Shown piece after piece: positions 1 to 11,300 of a stretch of DNA of 64,000 bases (positions are counted from its first letter, which is position 1; each line of letters opens with the position of its first letter). Both the position numbers and the translations under genes were made by a program. The notes beneath the pieces were generated by a model. The model was not told the origin of the DNA, ran no database searches, and saw only the letters and a program-made list of their open reading frames with translations. Source of the stretch: Marchantia polymorpha subsp. ruderalis (lineage: Eukaryota > Streptophyta > Marchantiopsida > Marchantiales > Marchantiaceae); assembly GCA_037833965.1 (NCBI GenBank), contig AP031358.1, forward strand, positions 6,642,001 through 6,706,000. The letters run 5' to 3'.

Positions 1-566
1 CAACCATGCATGTAAGCGGTCTTGGTCGGCTGCAATATCTGCAGCAATGCCGTCGCGACATTTCTCCGCAATCGATCCTTGTAATCCCGTGTCCGGAAAC
101 CGTTCTTGGGATGTCTGGCCACTTTGAAGAGCTCATTGTAAGAGACTTCTTCCTCCTGGGACACCTTCACGCTATCGGCCTCGAAGAGGAGATCCCCTTC
201 CTCGCCGGCACACCTGCCCAACACCTGCGCCCAATTGCAAATGTCCCATCTCTCTGGGTGTGGGCGAAATCCGCGAGAAGGCTTGTGTCTCTCTTGCAGA
301 TACTCGCGCACCATCTCCGGACATGTCCAATTCCACCCCCATAGGAGAAAATCGAGCTTCAACCTCAACAGCACATCTTGAAATGCGCGTAGACCGATCT
401 GCGGCACCCTGAGTGGAGACACTCGCAGCTGGGGAACCTTCGACATTGCGTTGCCTGCACACACACAAACGTTCCCCCTTTCGCTCGCTCTCTCACAATC
501 GCCACTGTGCGTCGGCCACTCAAGCACTGACTGCTCACTCTCTCTGCGCTCGTTCAAGATCGCTAC
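1..566 (-). pseudogene. Partial ORF3 homologue in the divergent LTR
   Basis: On the minus strand one frame stays open from 566 to the window edge. From about 446 it aligns without gaps to residues 84-230 of the family A ORF3, at roughly 60% identity by eye. Shared blocks include KLDFLLWGWN, MVREYL, WAQVLGRCAG, LLFE, and KNGFRTRDYKDR followed by RR and LLQ.LQP. The frame closes upstream at a TGA (567-569), where the homologous ORF would continue, so the N-terminus is frameshifted or too diverged to place and no start codon could be assigned. The conserved stretch matches the globular N-terminal domain, which supports real coding function in the ancestor. The C-terminal half lies outside the window. 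Confidence 0.6.
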
Positions 567-1762
567 TCACAATTCTTTCAAGGTCCGCCAAGATCCTTGC
601 GCAACTCGTCTCCGCACTCTCTACTCTCACTGCAGGTCGCTCCGCCCTTGCGCGTAATCTTGGAACTGGAAATCGCAAAGTCAAGAATGAGAGAATGAGA
701 CTGGAGCGCAGTCTTTTCTTCTCCGATTTCAAGAACGTCCAACGTTCTTACTGGTTGCAACGTACGCAGCCGGCTATACGGCTTAACGGTTCGCCCTTTG
801 CATGCGCGAATTCACGTCTCCGCATTGCGCGCATTCGCATGCTTAAACGTTGAATTCTCCCGCCGCCGCCACCTTCCGGACTCGAGTATACGTCGGCCCT
901 GTTGTCTTTTCCTAACCCGCCCTTCTCCGGAGGCGTGTCGCCGCTGGTGCGTTCATTATCCGTCGGCGCCTTGCTGGAGGCGCACATCCAGCCGGAGCGA
1001 ATTACGCCGGCGCGCAGTCGTACCGCCTATTTTGTCCTTTATGCCTCGTCCGTTGCTGCCAGCGCATCCGGCCGTCAGCGCCACGTCGGAGGCGTACATC
1101 CGACCGGCGCTTTCCTTCCATGAACAGCCGCCAAGGGCGCTTCCGACTCTGAGTTGGTTTCCTCCTGTGAGCGCGTGATTCCGCCGAAGGCGCATCGCCG
1201 AGGGCGTACGGGAATCCTTTCCGGCTGTGAACCCTAGCGCGAACGGCGCATGTCCGGCTACGAGTTTTCCGACGCTCATAACTTCTCCATTCCTGATCCA
1301 TCTCCGGCGCTCTTGGACTCGTTAGAACGAGCGTCCCGAGCTCTTTCTAATGCAACTTCAACCAACTGGATCTACTGTGTATCCCGATTGTTATGAAGGT
1401 TTTCCCTTTCCGCGCTAGCGGTGCTTCGCCGAAGGCGCACTCATGGTCGGATGCCTTTAGAGGTCCGGGCCCTTCTCCTGACGTCTTTAGCAAAACCTCC
1501 TCCTGAGGTGTCTGCGCCGGAAGCGTAGCTTCCTTATGCGCTAGAGGCGCGTGAGTAGAGACACCTCAAAAAGGAGCTTTTGCCGAAGGCGCCGAAGACG
1601 TTGGCGTTGGTACATCCGACTACGTGATTCTTTGTGCCCTCGTGACGATCTCATCAATCCACTCTATTTAGCGTACCCTTCTCTAGCTACAAACACTGCT
1701 TTGGTACTAGTTTTCTAAAATTGTTTAAATTCTGCAAAAAAAACAAAAAGTGTGTTACCACA
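1..1762 (-). mobile_element. Divergent family A-like LTR, 5' part, cut by window edge
   Basis: Read on the minus strand, this begins at 1762 with TGTGGTAACACAC, close to the family A start TGTGGTACCCCAC, and runs through a GC-rich untranslated stretch into a homologue of the LTR-borne ORF3. The right boundary is sharp: from 1763 the sequence is the plus-strand ORF3 of another A LTR, matching 26167 onward. It is therefore an insertion into that ORF. The bases after it (ACAGG, 1763-1767) would be one copy of the target duplication; the other copy and the rest of the element lie left of the window. Divergence from the other A LTRs is high outside the coding part, so this is a different subfamily or a related family. 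Confidence 0.75.
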
Positions 1763-3438
1763 ACAGGTCACCTCCACACGTGCCGCCTGTGCACAGGCAG
1801 GAATCACCCCCGTTCCAACGTAGGAAGGGGAAGGAGCCGGCGGAAGAGCCGCCTATGAGACACCGGCCCTCGGGGCCAGACCCTCCGGCGCACCACGCGC
1901 CGCAATTTGCGCCTTCGGCGCCAGGGCCTTCGAGCCGCGGAGATACGAGCAGGGAGCGTGCGGAGGCCGCACCATCGGCGGGTAGTCCGCCGATAGATGC
2001 GCCTTCGGCGGTAGGGCCTATGGGCCAAGGGACAGCAGGCGAGCGGCCCCCGGCCATGTCGCCTTTGGCGGTGGACGTCCGCGGCGCTACGCCTGCGACG
2101 GACAAGGCGCCGGCATTTGCGCCTGCGCACAGGCCAAGCACAGCCCCCACGGACCGATCAAGGGAACAGCAACAGACGGAGGAGCGGAGTGACTGTCCGC
2201 GGGATGAAATTTCGATGCGCGATGCGCAATCAAACCCCGCGCAGCCACCCTCCACTCGATCGCCTCCGGCGGCGGGCGTCGGCGGCAGAGAGGACACGGT
2301 AGACGACCAACAAGCGAGCGGCGGGGATGCCGCACGGGCACATTCGCCTACCGCCTTAGACATTTTGGCGAAGAGCAGCGAGGCTGCAGCCGTTCCTTCG
2401 CAGGCAGCACACGTCGACGACGTGCAGCCCCACTCGGGTCAGTCGCCGACGCAATCAATGGCGACTGAAATTCTCCACTCGGATGATGACGACGGAGGCT
2501 CCACCGAAGAAATGTCAGGAGCAGAGGACACCGAGGAGGAGGAGGAGGAAATTGTTGGAGCGCCGGCGGCGGCGCTCTCTGAGCAGGTGATTCCGTTGCT
2601 GAGGTACTTGGATCGCAAAGTCGATAAATACGCCGACCCACTTCAGCCGGGATCTTACATCGAGTTAGTGCGCAGGCGGACTCGCACTAAAGTCCACACC
2701 AGCAAGCTATTAGCTAGAGTGGACCAGGAGTTGAGGGAATTGAAGGAGAAGCATGCATGCTTGTGGGGTCAGTATAAACTTAATCAGAAATTCTACAAGT
2801 ACTCCGAGAAGGTGAGGGATGAGAAACTGGACGAGCTCACCAAGGAGCAGGTGAAGGTCAAGGAAGCACTAATTTCTGAGCAGGCCCAGAATCGGATTTT
2901 GTCAGAGGAGCTCGTGCGACAGACGCGGTTGTTGGAACAATGTCAGCTCGCACGGCAGGCGGATGAGGAGTTAATCCGCAGGTTACAGTCAGAGTGTGGC
3001 GAATTGAGAGCGCAACGTGCTGAGGCCGAATCGCAATTAGTGATAATGGAAGAGGATCGCAGGAAGGAGGCAGATCGCACGAAGGTGGAGACGGCGAGGC
3101 GTGTCGCCCACTGTCTCAAGGGCTACGCCCACTGGGAAGTGAAGGCGCAGGAGAAACTCACACTGCGTGAGTTTGAACTGCGCGCAGCCGGGTTGTTGTC
3201 AGGCGACAGTAGGAGTCGGCGGAAGGTAGCAAAGAAGCTCGATGCTTTTCTGTCGAAGGCGCAGGATACCATGTCCGCCCTCGAAGTGGAGGTGTCCGCG
3301 GCGTTGCAACGATTGGGACTGCGCAGTCGAGCGGAAGATTGGCAGGGTAGGGGGTTAGTGCGCGGCAGTCCGCCGCGCAGGAGACGTAGTACAGGTTCCG
3401 CGGAGTGTAGTGTAGCGTGGTTCCGTGCAGGCGTGTAG
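1763..3438 (+). pseudogene. ORF3, C-terminal fragment split by an insertion
   Basis: The reading frame of the LTR-borne ORF3 resumes at the insertion boundary, in the Pro/His/Arg-rich middle of the protein, and stays open for 559 codons to TAG at 3436-3438. It includes the disordered Pro/Ser-rich region, the acidic Asp/Glu run and the full C-terminal coiled coil. The N-terminal domain is absent here because the minus-strand LTR at 1-1762 interrupts the gene. The frame happens to stay open for four more codons into the inserted LTR (from 1750), but that is coincidental. It is almost identical to the intact copy at 24717-27842. Confidence 0.85.
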
Positions 3439-4444
3439 CGTAGTGCAGTGTAGTGCTAGTTAGGACTTAGAAGGTATAAAATAGTTCCAGGCGTTTTGCC
3501 TGGGATTCTTTCCCATCAGAAGTGCAGATCAGGAACCCATTTCCTTTGCGTGTTTGTGTCCTTGAGTTCTGTCACCACGCACGAGGAGTTACAACTTAGC
3601 GTTCCGCATTTTGTAGCTGAAGGCCTTCGGCCAAATGTTCAGAGCTAGTACATTGGTTAGAGACTTGAGTAGTTCGGATCTGTACCTGCGGGTGACTGCC
3701 GATGCTCAGAGCCAGTGACTAGTTAGATACTTGAACAGTTTCGCCCCTACACCTTCGAGTGTTTCTTTCTGATTGTACTCCCTTGGGATTTTTCCCCTGA
3801 ATGCCAAAGTGAAGTTTTGCTACTTCGTGTAAGCCTTGGTTGTAAATTCAGGTTACGCTGCAGCAGGTGCCTTGAGGGTAACCCCTGTAGTATTTCTGGG
3901 AATGACAAGTGCCTGAGAATTCAAACTCTTCAATAGACTGTTGTTGTGTTACTGGAATGTTTCTCAGTGAGTCCTTCAGTGCGGACCTGTGTTCTCTGCG
4001 CGTTTTGTGAGTTGAGAGTGTTGTTCACCGCGTCTGAGTGACTTCGATCCGAAGTAGGCAGTCCAAACCGGGTTTCCTACACTAGCAGCAAGCTAGTGGA
4101 AGTGTTGTAAAAGCCGGAGTTGGAAGTCACTACCCGCAGCTTCGCAGAGTGTACTCTTGAGAGACTTTCCCCCTGAAATCTTGAAGTAGAGGTCCTAACG
4201 GATCTCTGGGTTGTGTTTCTGTAGTTTCAGGTGTGTGTGTGTGTGTTACGCTGCACTGTGCGACCTCCGAGTGCGCTCCGAGTGGACACTTGCAGTATTT
4301 CTGGGAGTGACAGTCGCCTGAGAATTCAAACTCCTCAATAGTCTGTTAAAACGTGACACTTTGTACCCTGTGTGTTCCTCTGTCCCTGTGGGTTCGACCT
4401 TTCTACCACTATATTGCAGTTTTAGCCTTTAGTGGGTTATTACA
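1763..4444 (+). repeat. 5' LTR of A1, 3' half only
   Basis: It matches 26167-28848 of the 3' LTR over its full length and ends GGGTTATTACA at 4444. It holds the C-terminal 559 codons of ORF3, the TATA box TATAAAATA at 3475-3483, a short inverted repeat just after it, and the R/U5 region with a GT microsatellite near 4233. The 5' half of the LTR was separated from it by the insertion ending at 1762. Confidence 0.9.
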
Positions 4445-4466
4445 TAAGAAGCCGACAACTTCTTTT

Positions 4467-4484
4467 TGGCGCCGCTGCCGGGGA
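4467..4484 (+). other. Primer-binding site, tRNA-Asp type (A1)
   Basis: TGGCGCCGCTGCCGGGGA begins 22 bases after the LTR end. It is complementary to the 3' end of plant tRNA-Asp, as I recall that sequence, with one mismatch. The 22-base spacer contains an inverted repeat (AAGAAG at 4446-4451, CTTCTT at 4459-4464). Confidence 0.75.
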
Positions 4485-4530
4485 CAGTTGCGTCAACACC
4501 GGGGTTTTTACGAGCAGCCATGCTCAGTGA

Positions 4531-6167
4531 ATGTCGACGGGAGCTAGCGGGAGCAACCTAAGTGCTAGAGCTGTCCGCAGGTTCCGACGAGATTTAGAGA
4601 AGGCCGTGGAAGAGACACGGCGTCAAAACAAGAAAACACCAAAAAGAGTACCGAAGCCTAGTTCGGCCGACATCCTTGGGGAACCTACCCCCGGCGACTC
4701 GGAACCAAACTTGGTGCTTACAGTTCTACTAGATATTCCTTGCACGGACCCTCCTCGTGATTTAGAAACGACCGCCCGAGAACCGTCGACAGACACACCG
4801 ATGGCGGACGGACAAGCCAATGTGCGGCTACCTCAGCCGATTACTAAACATTCCTACCCAAAGTATAAAGGGAGTGGGGATGACGACGATGCAGATTCAT
4901 ACATTAAGTTGTTCGAATCGGTGTCTATTGCCAATCGCGAGATCGCAGACGACGACCGACTAAGGATCTTTCCAAGCCTTCTGCGGAAGAAAGCGAGGAG
5001 TTGGTACAATCACGAGAGCATCGATCCGACTGGGTTGACAACATGGGCCCAGCTGAAGGAGAAGTTCCTTCGCCGCTTCCGTGAGCTCGGCTACGACAAT
5101 CGGGTACTGACAAAGTTACGTAACTTGCAGCGAGAGAAGAAGGAGAGTCTGCGTGACTACACTGAGAGATTTCTGGACCTCCTTGACAGAATACCGAAAA
5201 CAGTACCAGGGTCCCCTTTCTCGGTACAACAAGCTGTGGATTGGTACGTGACTGGTTTAACTCGGGAGATGGAGACTTTTTGCCGACGCAGTAAGTGCGA
5301 CACTATTGAGGATGTGATTGCATCGGCAGAAGCCTTCGAAACTTCCACTCTCAACCGAAGAGGGAGAGAGAGACAGGAGTCAAAGGAGCGAAAACCGAAG
5401 GGAGGGCGAAGACGATGTAGAGGTACAACTCCGTCATCGGAGGAATCGTCTTCGGACGAGAACCGTTCCTCATCAGAAGAAGAGGAAACCTCATCGTCGG
5501 AGGAGGAGAAGAAGAGGAAGAAGCATGGGGCAGCGAAGAAGAAGGGCACCCGACGAGTGACTACGGACAGAGCGCCGGGAGACATAGCCTCGAAGATGGA
5601 GACCCTCGTGAAGGACTTCGCCGACCTCAAGGTTCAAGTGGTAGGCGGGCATGATCGCCGAAAATCACCCGAGAGAGTGCGAGCGAACTTATGGTGTACG
5701 ACGTGCGGAGCGGTGGGACATGCAAACACCGAGTGCCTTACCACCCGTCCGTCATATCCAGTCAACGCAGTAGAGTGGGCACAACCGTACTATGGAGAGG
5801 CTAGCGAAGAGACAGCCTACGCCGTCCAGTCGGTTCCCACCCCCACTGCAGTTTCAGCAATGCAAGTCCCACGATATCATCCGGTGGATCGGGCCACTAC
5901 AGTACCCGTGAGGCGGAGAGCACCTCCAGGGACGTTTGACCCACCGCCACCGCGAGCTTGTTATAATTGCGGGGAAGTTGGACACTTCTCACCGCAGTGT
6001 CCCCATCCAAAAAGGCGAAACGATTATGTTCCGACATGTAGTAATTGCAAGAAGACCGGGCATACTGCGCCAGAGTGTGATCAGCCACCAGTTCCTCGGC
6101 CAGCGGTACGATTTGTGAACCCTCCTGCCAAGGAGGACGTCCAAGTTAACCAGGTCGAAGTAGGTTC
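4531..6167 (+). pseudogene. gag: gag-pro of A1, first segment
   Basis: The ATG at 4531 starts a Gag that stays open until the family B insertion at 6168. Visible parts are the Gag domain around residues 110-245 (WYNHES, and LREL/DYTERF-type helices), a Lys/Arg and Ser/Glu-rich linker (residues 275-340), and three CCHC zinc knuckles of the form CX2CX4HX4C. Relative to the later copies it lacks a seven-residue tandem duplication at YYGEHPQYYGE. Translation would run about ten codons into the inserted LTR and stop at 6198. The protease lies in the next segment. Confidence 0.9.
6164..6167 (+). repeat. Target-site duplication of element B, left copy
   Basis: GTTC precedes the B element; the same four bases follow it at 14032-14035. 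The undisturbed gag reads AGGTTCAGAC here. Five bases are usual for this class, so one G may have been lost from the right copy. Confidence 0.6.
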
Positions 6168-7028
6168 TGTAAGACTGGGTGTTGCACATATGTACTAAGT
6201 CTTAAAAGTGGTCAAGGGAATAAGGATGATTAGCCAAGGCATAGCTAAGACTAGCTAGTTATGACTAAACTAGTTAGTTATAACTAAGTTTATCTAGTCA
6301 TGACTAAGTTTAGCTACAATCTCTATAGTTGGCGGAATAATTAGCGGAGTTCTAGAAGAATGGAGTGAGCACTTCTATTTTGTCTTTCACAAGGAATGAG
6401 CACTTCTATTTTGTCTCATACAAAAGTTCTAGATTCCAAGGGATTAGATATTTGACTAGAAGCTTGGATTTGATTGGTTTGACTAAATGTATGAAAGATG
6501 ATTGGCTAGACTAAGTCTAATGTTGACTTAGTGGCTAGGAAGCTTGTAGAAGTTTAAAAGCTTCCAATGGCATGTCGCCACCTCAACCTTGGATTCCGGA
6601 AGCTTCTAGAAGGTTTAGGTAGGCCAATGGCATGTTGCCACGTAGAGAAGGTTAGTCAAACTTACCTAGGTAAAAGTAAGTTAGGAGAAATTACCACATG
6701 TTACTATGGTAACTTCTCAAGTAGTATAAATAGAGAGGTAGAGTAGCACCTCTCAAGCAAGTTTGGAGAGTCATGTGTGAGGACTTGTTTCAATAATGAA
6801 GGAGTGAAGTTTTCGAGTATCTTGGAGTATCGACGTGTGTTTGCGTTTATGTGAAGAGGGTGATGTGAGGAGAGTTTGTGTGTGTGAGTTGGAGTGATAC
6901 ATGAGAGTTTGTGAGAGAAGGTGTTTGTGACATGAGTGAGAGTATGAATCCTAGTCTTCTAGAACCATGATGCGCTACCACAAAGCCATCAGAGGTAGAC
7001 CTGAGTGAGAGTCAGCCCGGAGGTTGCA
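6168..7028 (+). repeat. 5' LTR of element B
   Basis: 861 bp, TG...CA. U3 carries imperfect AT-rich repeats of the AGTTATGACTAA type around 6258-6312 and a direct duplication of TGAGCACTTCTATTTTGTCT at 6366-6385 and 6397-6416. A TATA box (TATAAATAG) lies at 6725-6733, so U3 is about 560 bp. Confidence 0.95.
6725..6733 (+). promoter_or_regulatory. TATA box of element B LTR
   Basis: TATAAATAG, preceded by the inverted repeat GTTACTATGGTAAC. It is the only good TATA in the LTR and is repeated at 13728-13736 in the 3' LTR. Confidence 0.65.
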
Positions 7029-7032
7029 TTTT

Positions 7033-7050
7033 TGGTTCCGTTGCCGGGAC
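7033..7050 (+). other. Primer-binding site of element B
   Basis: TGGTTCCGTTGCCGGGAC starts four bases after the LTR and begins with the TGG needed to pair with a tRNA CCA end. I could not assign the tRNA with confidence. Confidence 0.6.
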
Positions 7051-7705
7051 CTCAATCTAGAAGGCGGAATGTTTAGGATTCGATTTCTAGCTCGAGAGAA
7101 AGTATCCATGAGGGATCACTTGGTGTTAACATTGGGGAATGAAAGAGCGGAGAGTGTGCTTGAGAGCGAAATTCCATTTGTTTATCCCATAGTCTCATAT
7201 GATAGCCTAGAAGTGATTTTGTATGTTTTGTTCACGTAAACATGTCTTTTTGAGAGAAAAGTGATCTTAGACACCGAAAAGTATTTTTGAAGGTATTCTT
7301 CAAAGTTTTTATTGATTTTAGAGTGAAAGATAGAGAAAATTTACGTTTTTGTTTCAGGTCCAGATCATGTGTTAACAGAAAGATATGAGAGTTAGAAGTT
7401 GAGTGGGTTTTCACGGGTATCAAAAGTCTGCTCTCTGGAAAGTTTGTACAGAGTTGATTACTTTTTCTGTATTTCAATTTAGGCTTTGAAACTTCGTACG
7501 AGTGTGTATTGGAAGATAAGCTACGTTTGAGTCAAAATTTCACTGAGAGATCACGTCTAGAGACGAAGTTATGTTGATTTGAAGTTGAGGGGGTACAAAA
7601 GCAAGATAACAAAGCAAAAGTTTTTGATTTCTTTATTCACAGTTTTCGTCAAGTAGATAGCGTTTCTGGGAGAGGTCTTTTGAGTGGTTTCTACCTTATG
7701 GGAAA
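7051..7705 (+). other. Element B leader, no gene seen
   Basis: 655 bases between the primer site and the first ORF. Short open frames occur (for example 7024-7239), but none resembles a known protein. It probably acts as packaging and leader RNA. Confidence 0.4.
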
Positions 7706-8149
7706 ATGAGTGAACAAGAAGGTTGGAAGGTTAGGTTATCCAAAGTACCTCAAGGCTTGGATGTTATAGTGTCTTTAGACTCCAATACAAGAGAATTCAA
7801 GGTGGAGTTTGAAGAAAGAGTAGTGAGTCAATCTCCAAGAGTCAAACGTGAAACTTGTTTTTATTGTGGAGAGGAGGGCCATAAGGTTGTCAATTGTTCC
7901 CTGCGGAACAAAGATAGAAGATTGAGGAGCAAGAGGAACTTGGGAGATTTGAAACTTCACTTGGGACCATCATCGCCACATGAATCCCAAAGCGCCACCT
8001 TCTGTGACAATTGCGGAGTGATTGGGCTACCAGCGGGACACGAATGCAGCGGAGTGAAGGCACTTCTGGAATCACTTGTGGAAGGGTTTGACGGCAAGCT
8101 AAGTGCTGAAACAGAGAAAGTGACCTCAGCGGGTTCAAGCTCCAACTGA
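7706..8149 (+). CDS. Small zinc-knuckle ORF of element B
   Basis: 147 codons starting ATG at 7706. Around residues 52-65 is a canonical CCHC knuckle, CFYCGEEGHKVVNC, and around residues 94-110 a second Cys/His cluster (CDNCGVIGLPAGHEC) that departs from the retroviral spacing. The rest is basic and Ser-rich. Such knuckles bind nucleic acid in Gag proteins, but this ORF lacks a recognisable capsid domain and lies upstream of the main gag-pol, which has its own knuckle. It is in the same frame as gag-pol but separated by several stops over 230 bases. It could be a separate nucleocapsid-like accessory protein, a remnant of an older gag, or a captured sequence. Function is unknown. Confidence 0.55.
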   Translation: MSEQEGWKVRLSKVPQGLDVIVSLDSNTREFKVEFEERVVSQSPRVKRETCFYCGEEGHKVVNCSLRNKDRRLRSKRNLGDLKLHLGPSSPHESQSATFCDNCGVIGLPAGHECSGVKALLESLVEGFDGKLSAETEKVTSAGSSSN

Positions 8150-8346
8150 AGATGGAGATCATCATTCGAATGATGGAGAAGATGATGATGAGGGTAAGAC
8201 TCATCGTATGCCTAGGAGAGGAGAGAGCTTTGGCTATCTTGGAACAACCAATTCCTTTTGTGTTTCCTTTGATGAATTACTCAAGGATGGAGTTAGTGTT
8301 GTTTATATTGTATTAGGAAGCCCCATATAAATTTCCAATAGAAAAG

Positions 8347-8370
8347 AAAAAAAAAAAAAAAAAAAAAAAA
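8347..8370 (+). repeat. Poly(A) tract before gag-pol
   Basis: 24 consecutive A residues end ten bases before the gag-pol ATG at 8381. It may be the tail of a retroposed sequence captured upstream, or simple microsatellite growth. Confidence 0.9.
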
Positions 8371-8380
8371 TTAGTTGGAA

Positions 8381-11300
8381 ATGGGGAAGCTTCCGGTATT
8401 TTATGGGAGGGAGAATGAGGATGTAGAAGCTTTTGTTAGGGACTTCAAGAGGGCTTGCATAGGAAACAATGAGAGGAAGAAAGACGAGTGGGCTATGCTT
8501 TTGCCGGATTTCTTGGAGGATTCTGCTCTCAAGTGGTACAAGGAGTACAAGAGGGAGCATTCGGAGGACGACACGTGGGAGACATTAACGGAGAACCTGA
8601 TCGAAAACTTTCTTCCCAGTGAAAGTTATGAAAAGTTGATGTGTGAGGTCACCTTCTTGAAACAAGGAGAGAACGAGAAGGTGAGGACCTATGTGGAGAG
8701 AACCGAGAAGTTGGAATCTAGATTCCACGTGGTGTTGAGGAAGGGCGGAGACGAAGTGGATGCTACAATGGTGGGGATAAGGGCGATGCTCATGAAGAAC
8801 TTCGTTGGAGGTTTGAGACCAGAGATTCGAAGTAAGGTGAGATACGAGAAGCCCTCTTCTAAGGCTGAAGCCATTCGAATTGCTATTAGAATGGAGGAGA
8901 GCTTAGAAGATGATGATTCTAGCTTGGTGGCTAGAGAAGTAGCTCCACCGGTTGTAGGAAGGTCTATTGTTTCAAACACTTCTACTTCATCCACGATAGC
9001 GAATCCTAGTGTGGATTTTCAAAATGAGTTGAAATCTATCACGGAGACTCTAGCAGATCTCAAGATCAATGTAGTACAGTTGTGGGAGAAGAGGAATCAG
9101 AACGTAGTAGGAGGCTCTAGGGGGTATGGAAATTATCCTCCAAGAGGAAATCCACCTTCAGGAAACTTTGCGGTTTCTTGCTTTTCTTGTGGAGGTCCTC
9201 ATTTTCAGAGGAATTGTCCTAACCCTCGACAACATGATGGAGTTCGGCACAACAACAATGCACCGGCCACGCAACAAGCCAAGGATAAGGGAGTAGCATC
9301 CATTAATGTATTCCCTCATCAATGCACTTTTGAGAAAGGGGAGAGCTCAAAATCGAAAGTGGATATCCTTGCTCATGAGAAGAAGCGGGCCCGATTTGCG
9401 GACGAGTCGATTTTCATGGAGGACACGCCAAGTCGAAGTACACGGTCAAGTGGAGTGAGTCAACCAAGAGTACCAAGGAAGAAGTTGGGCATGGATGACT
9501 TTTCCATTTCATCTTCTCAAGCTAAGTATGACGTGGTGGAGGATGTAGGAAATCAGAAGGCCAATATAACAGTTGGTCAGCTGATTGCCTTGAATCCAGC
9601 CATTCGGAAGGAGTTAAGAGGAGGTCTTATCTCCACAAGGACCAAGAAGCGGAAATCTAAGGGGAAGGCTCACATGACCAATGTGGGAGTTGGGGTGGTG
9701 GATGCGGCTGCTTCGGAGGTATGTACACATGCTTCAAAGATCGAAGTGAGGATCAATGGACATGATGTATCAGATGTGTTGGTTGATGGTGGATCGGCTG
9801 TGAATGCCATGTCTGAGAGGTTGATGCAGAAGTTGGGTATGCAACCTTCTAGACCTTCTAGCATAATTGTTGGTATGGCCAACAAACAGAAGGTAAGACC
9901 ACTGGGGGTGGTAGACAAAGTTGTGGTTAGTGTGAGGGGAGTGCAAACTTTGCTTTCCTTCCAAATTCTCAAGGAAGCTAGCTACGACTTGCTGTTGGGA
10001 CGTCCTTGGTTGAGGGCGGTAAGGACTACGGACCGATGGCACAAGGGCTATTTGAGGATAGGCCCAAAGAACCATCGAGTTAAGGTTCCTTTGACGAGAG
10101 GAGGGGAATCCACCACTGACTCAGATAGACCAACTGACGAGTATTGGGAATCTGAGAGTGAAGAGAGTGGTAGCTTTTCAGAAGTTGACACAGACATCTC
10201 AACTTCTGATCAAGAAACATCATCGGAGTACTCTTCTGATGATAATGTTCAAGTACAAGTCATTGCTGCCATGGAGTTGTTGCCTAGGCCTGGAGTGAAG
10301 AAAGATCCTGACAAAGTGGAGATGAGCGAAGAGGAGGTGTGTCGACGACTGTCCACTCTCAGGTTTGGTCCCAAGGTTACCAAGGAGGAAAAGGCAAAGT
10401 TTCTGGATATATTTCGCAAATATATTCATGTTTTTGCCTTTAGTTACAAGGATCTTAAGCATGTGACGTTGGAGACTCATCGCATCGAGTTGGAGGAGAA
10501 AGCTCGTCCTATTCGGCAAAAGCAACGCCGAATAAATCCACCTACGGCTCTTGTGGTGAAGGAGGAGATCGACAAGCTCAAGGAGGCTGGTTTCATCTAC
10601 GAGGTAGAAAATTCTGAATGGGTGTCTCCAATTGTGATAGTGAAGAAGAAGAATGGTAAGCTACGAGTGTGCGTAGATTACAAAAAGTTGAATGCTGTCA
10701 CAAAGAAAGACTACTATCCCTTGCCTTTCATAGATGAGATTCTAGAGGAGGTTGCTGGCCATGAGTGGTATAGTTTTGGAGATGGTTATAGTGGCTATAA
10801 CCAAATCCAAATTGCCTTAGAAGACCAACTCAAAACAACTTTTACTACTCCATGGGGAACCTTCGCTTTTAGAGTGATGCCGTTTGGTCTATGTAATGCT
10901 CCTGCCACTTTTCAAAGGTTCATGAATAGAGTGTTTGAACCTTTCATTGGAAAGTTTGTAAGGGATTTCATAGATGATTTTTGTGTTTACGGGAGGAAAG
11001 CGGATCATTTTGATCATTTGATCAAAATACTTCAACGGCTGGAGGAAGCTAAGGCTTCACTCAATCCAGAAAAATGCATTTTTGGATGTGAGGAAGGCCT
11101 ATTGTTGGGGCATATCATCTCCAAGAATGGTATAGCGGTGGACCCAGAGAAGGTGACACGGATCATGGAGTTACCTTTTCCGGCGACTTTAACCAAGTTG
11201 AGGCAATTCCTTGGTATGGTGGGGTACTATCGACGGTTCATCTTGTCCTTCTCCAACAAAGCTCATGCCTTGACAAATTACATGAAGAAGGGAGTGGAGT

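Noticed and set aside
413..853. Plus-strand ORFs in 1-1300 (for example 146 codons)
   Set aside because: Antisense to the divergent LTR's ORF3 homologue or in noncoding U3; no motifs.
5157..5630. 157-codon minus-strand ORF opposite gag (also 45301-45774 and 56481-56954)
   Set aside because: Shadow of the Ser/Glu-rich gag linker; composed of Ser, Asp and Phe runs, with no homology.
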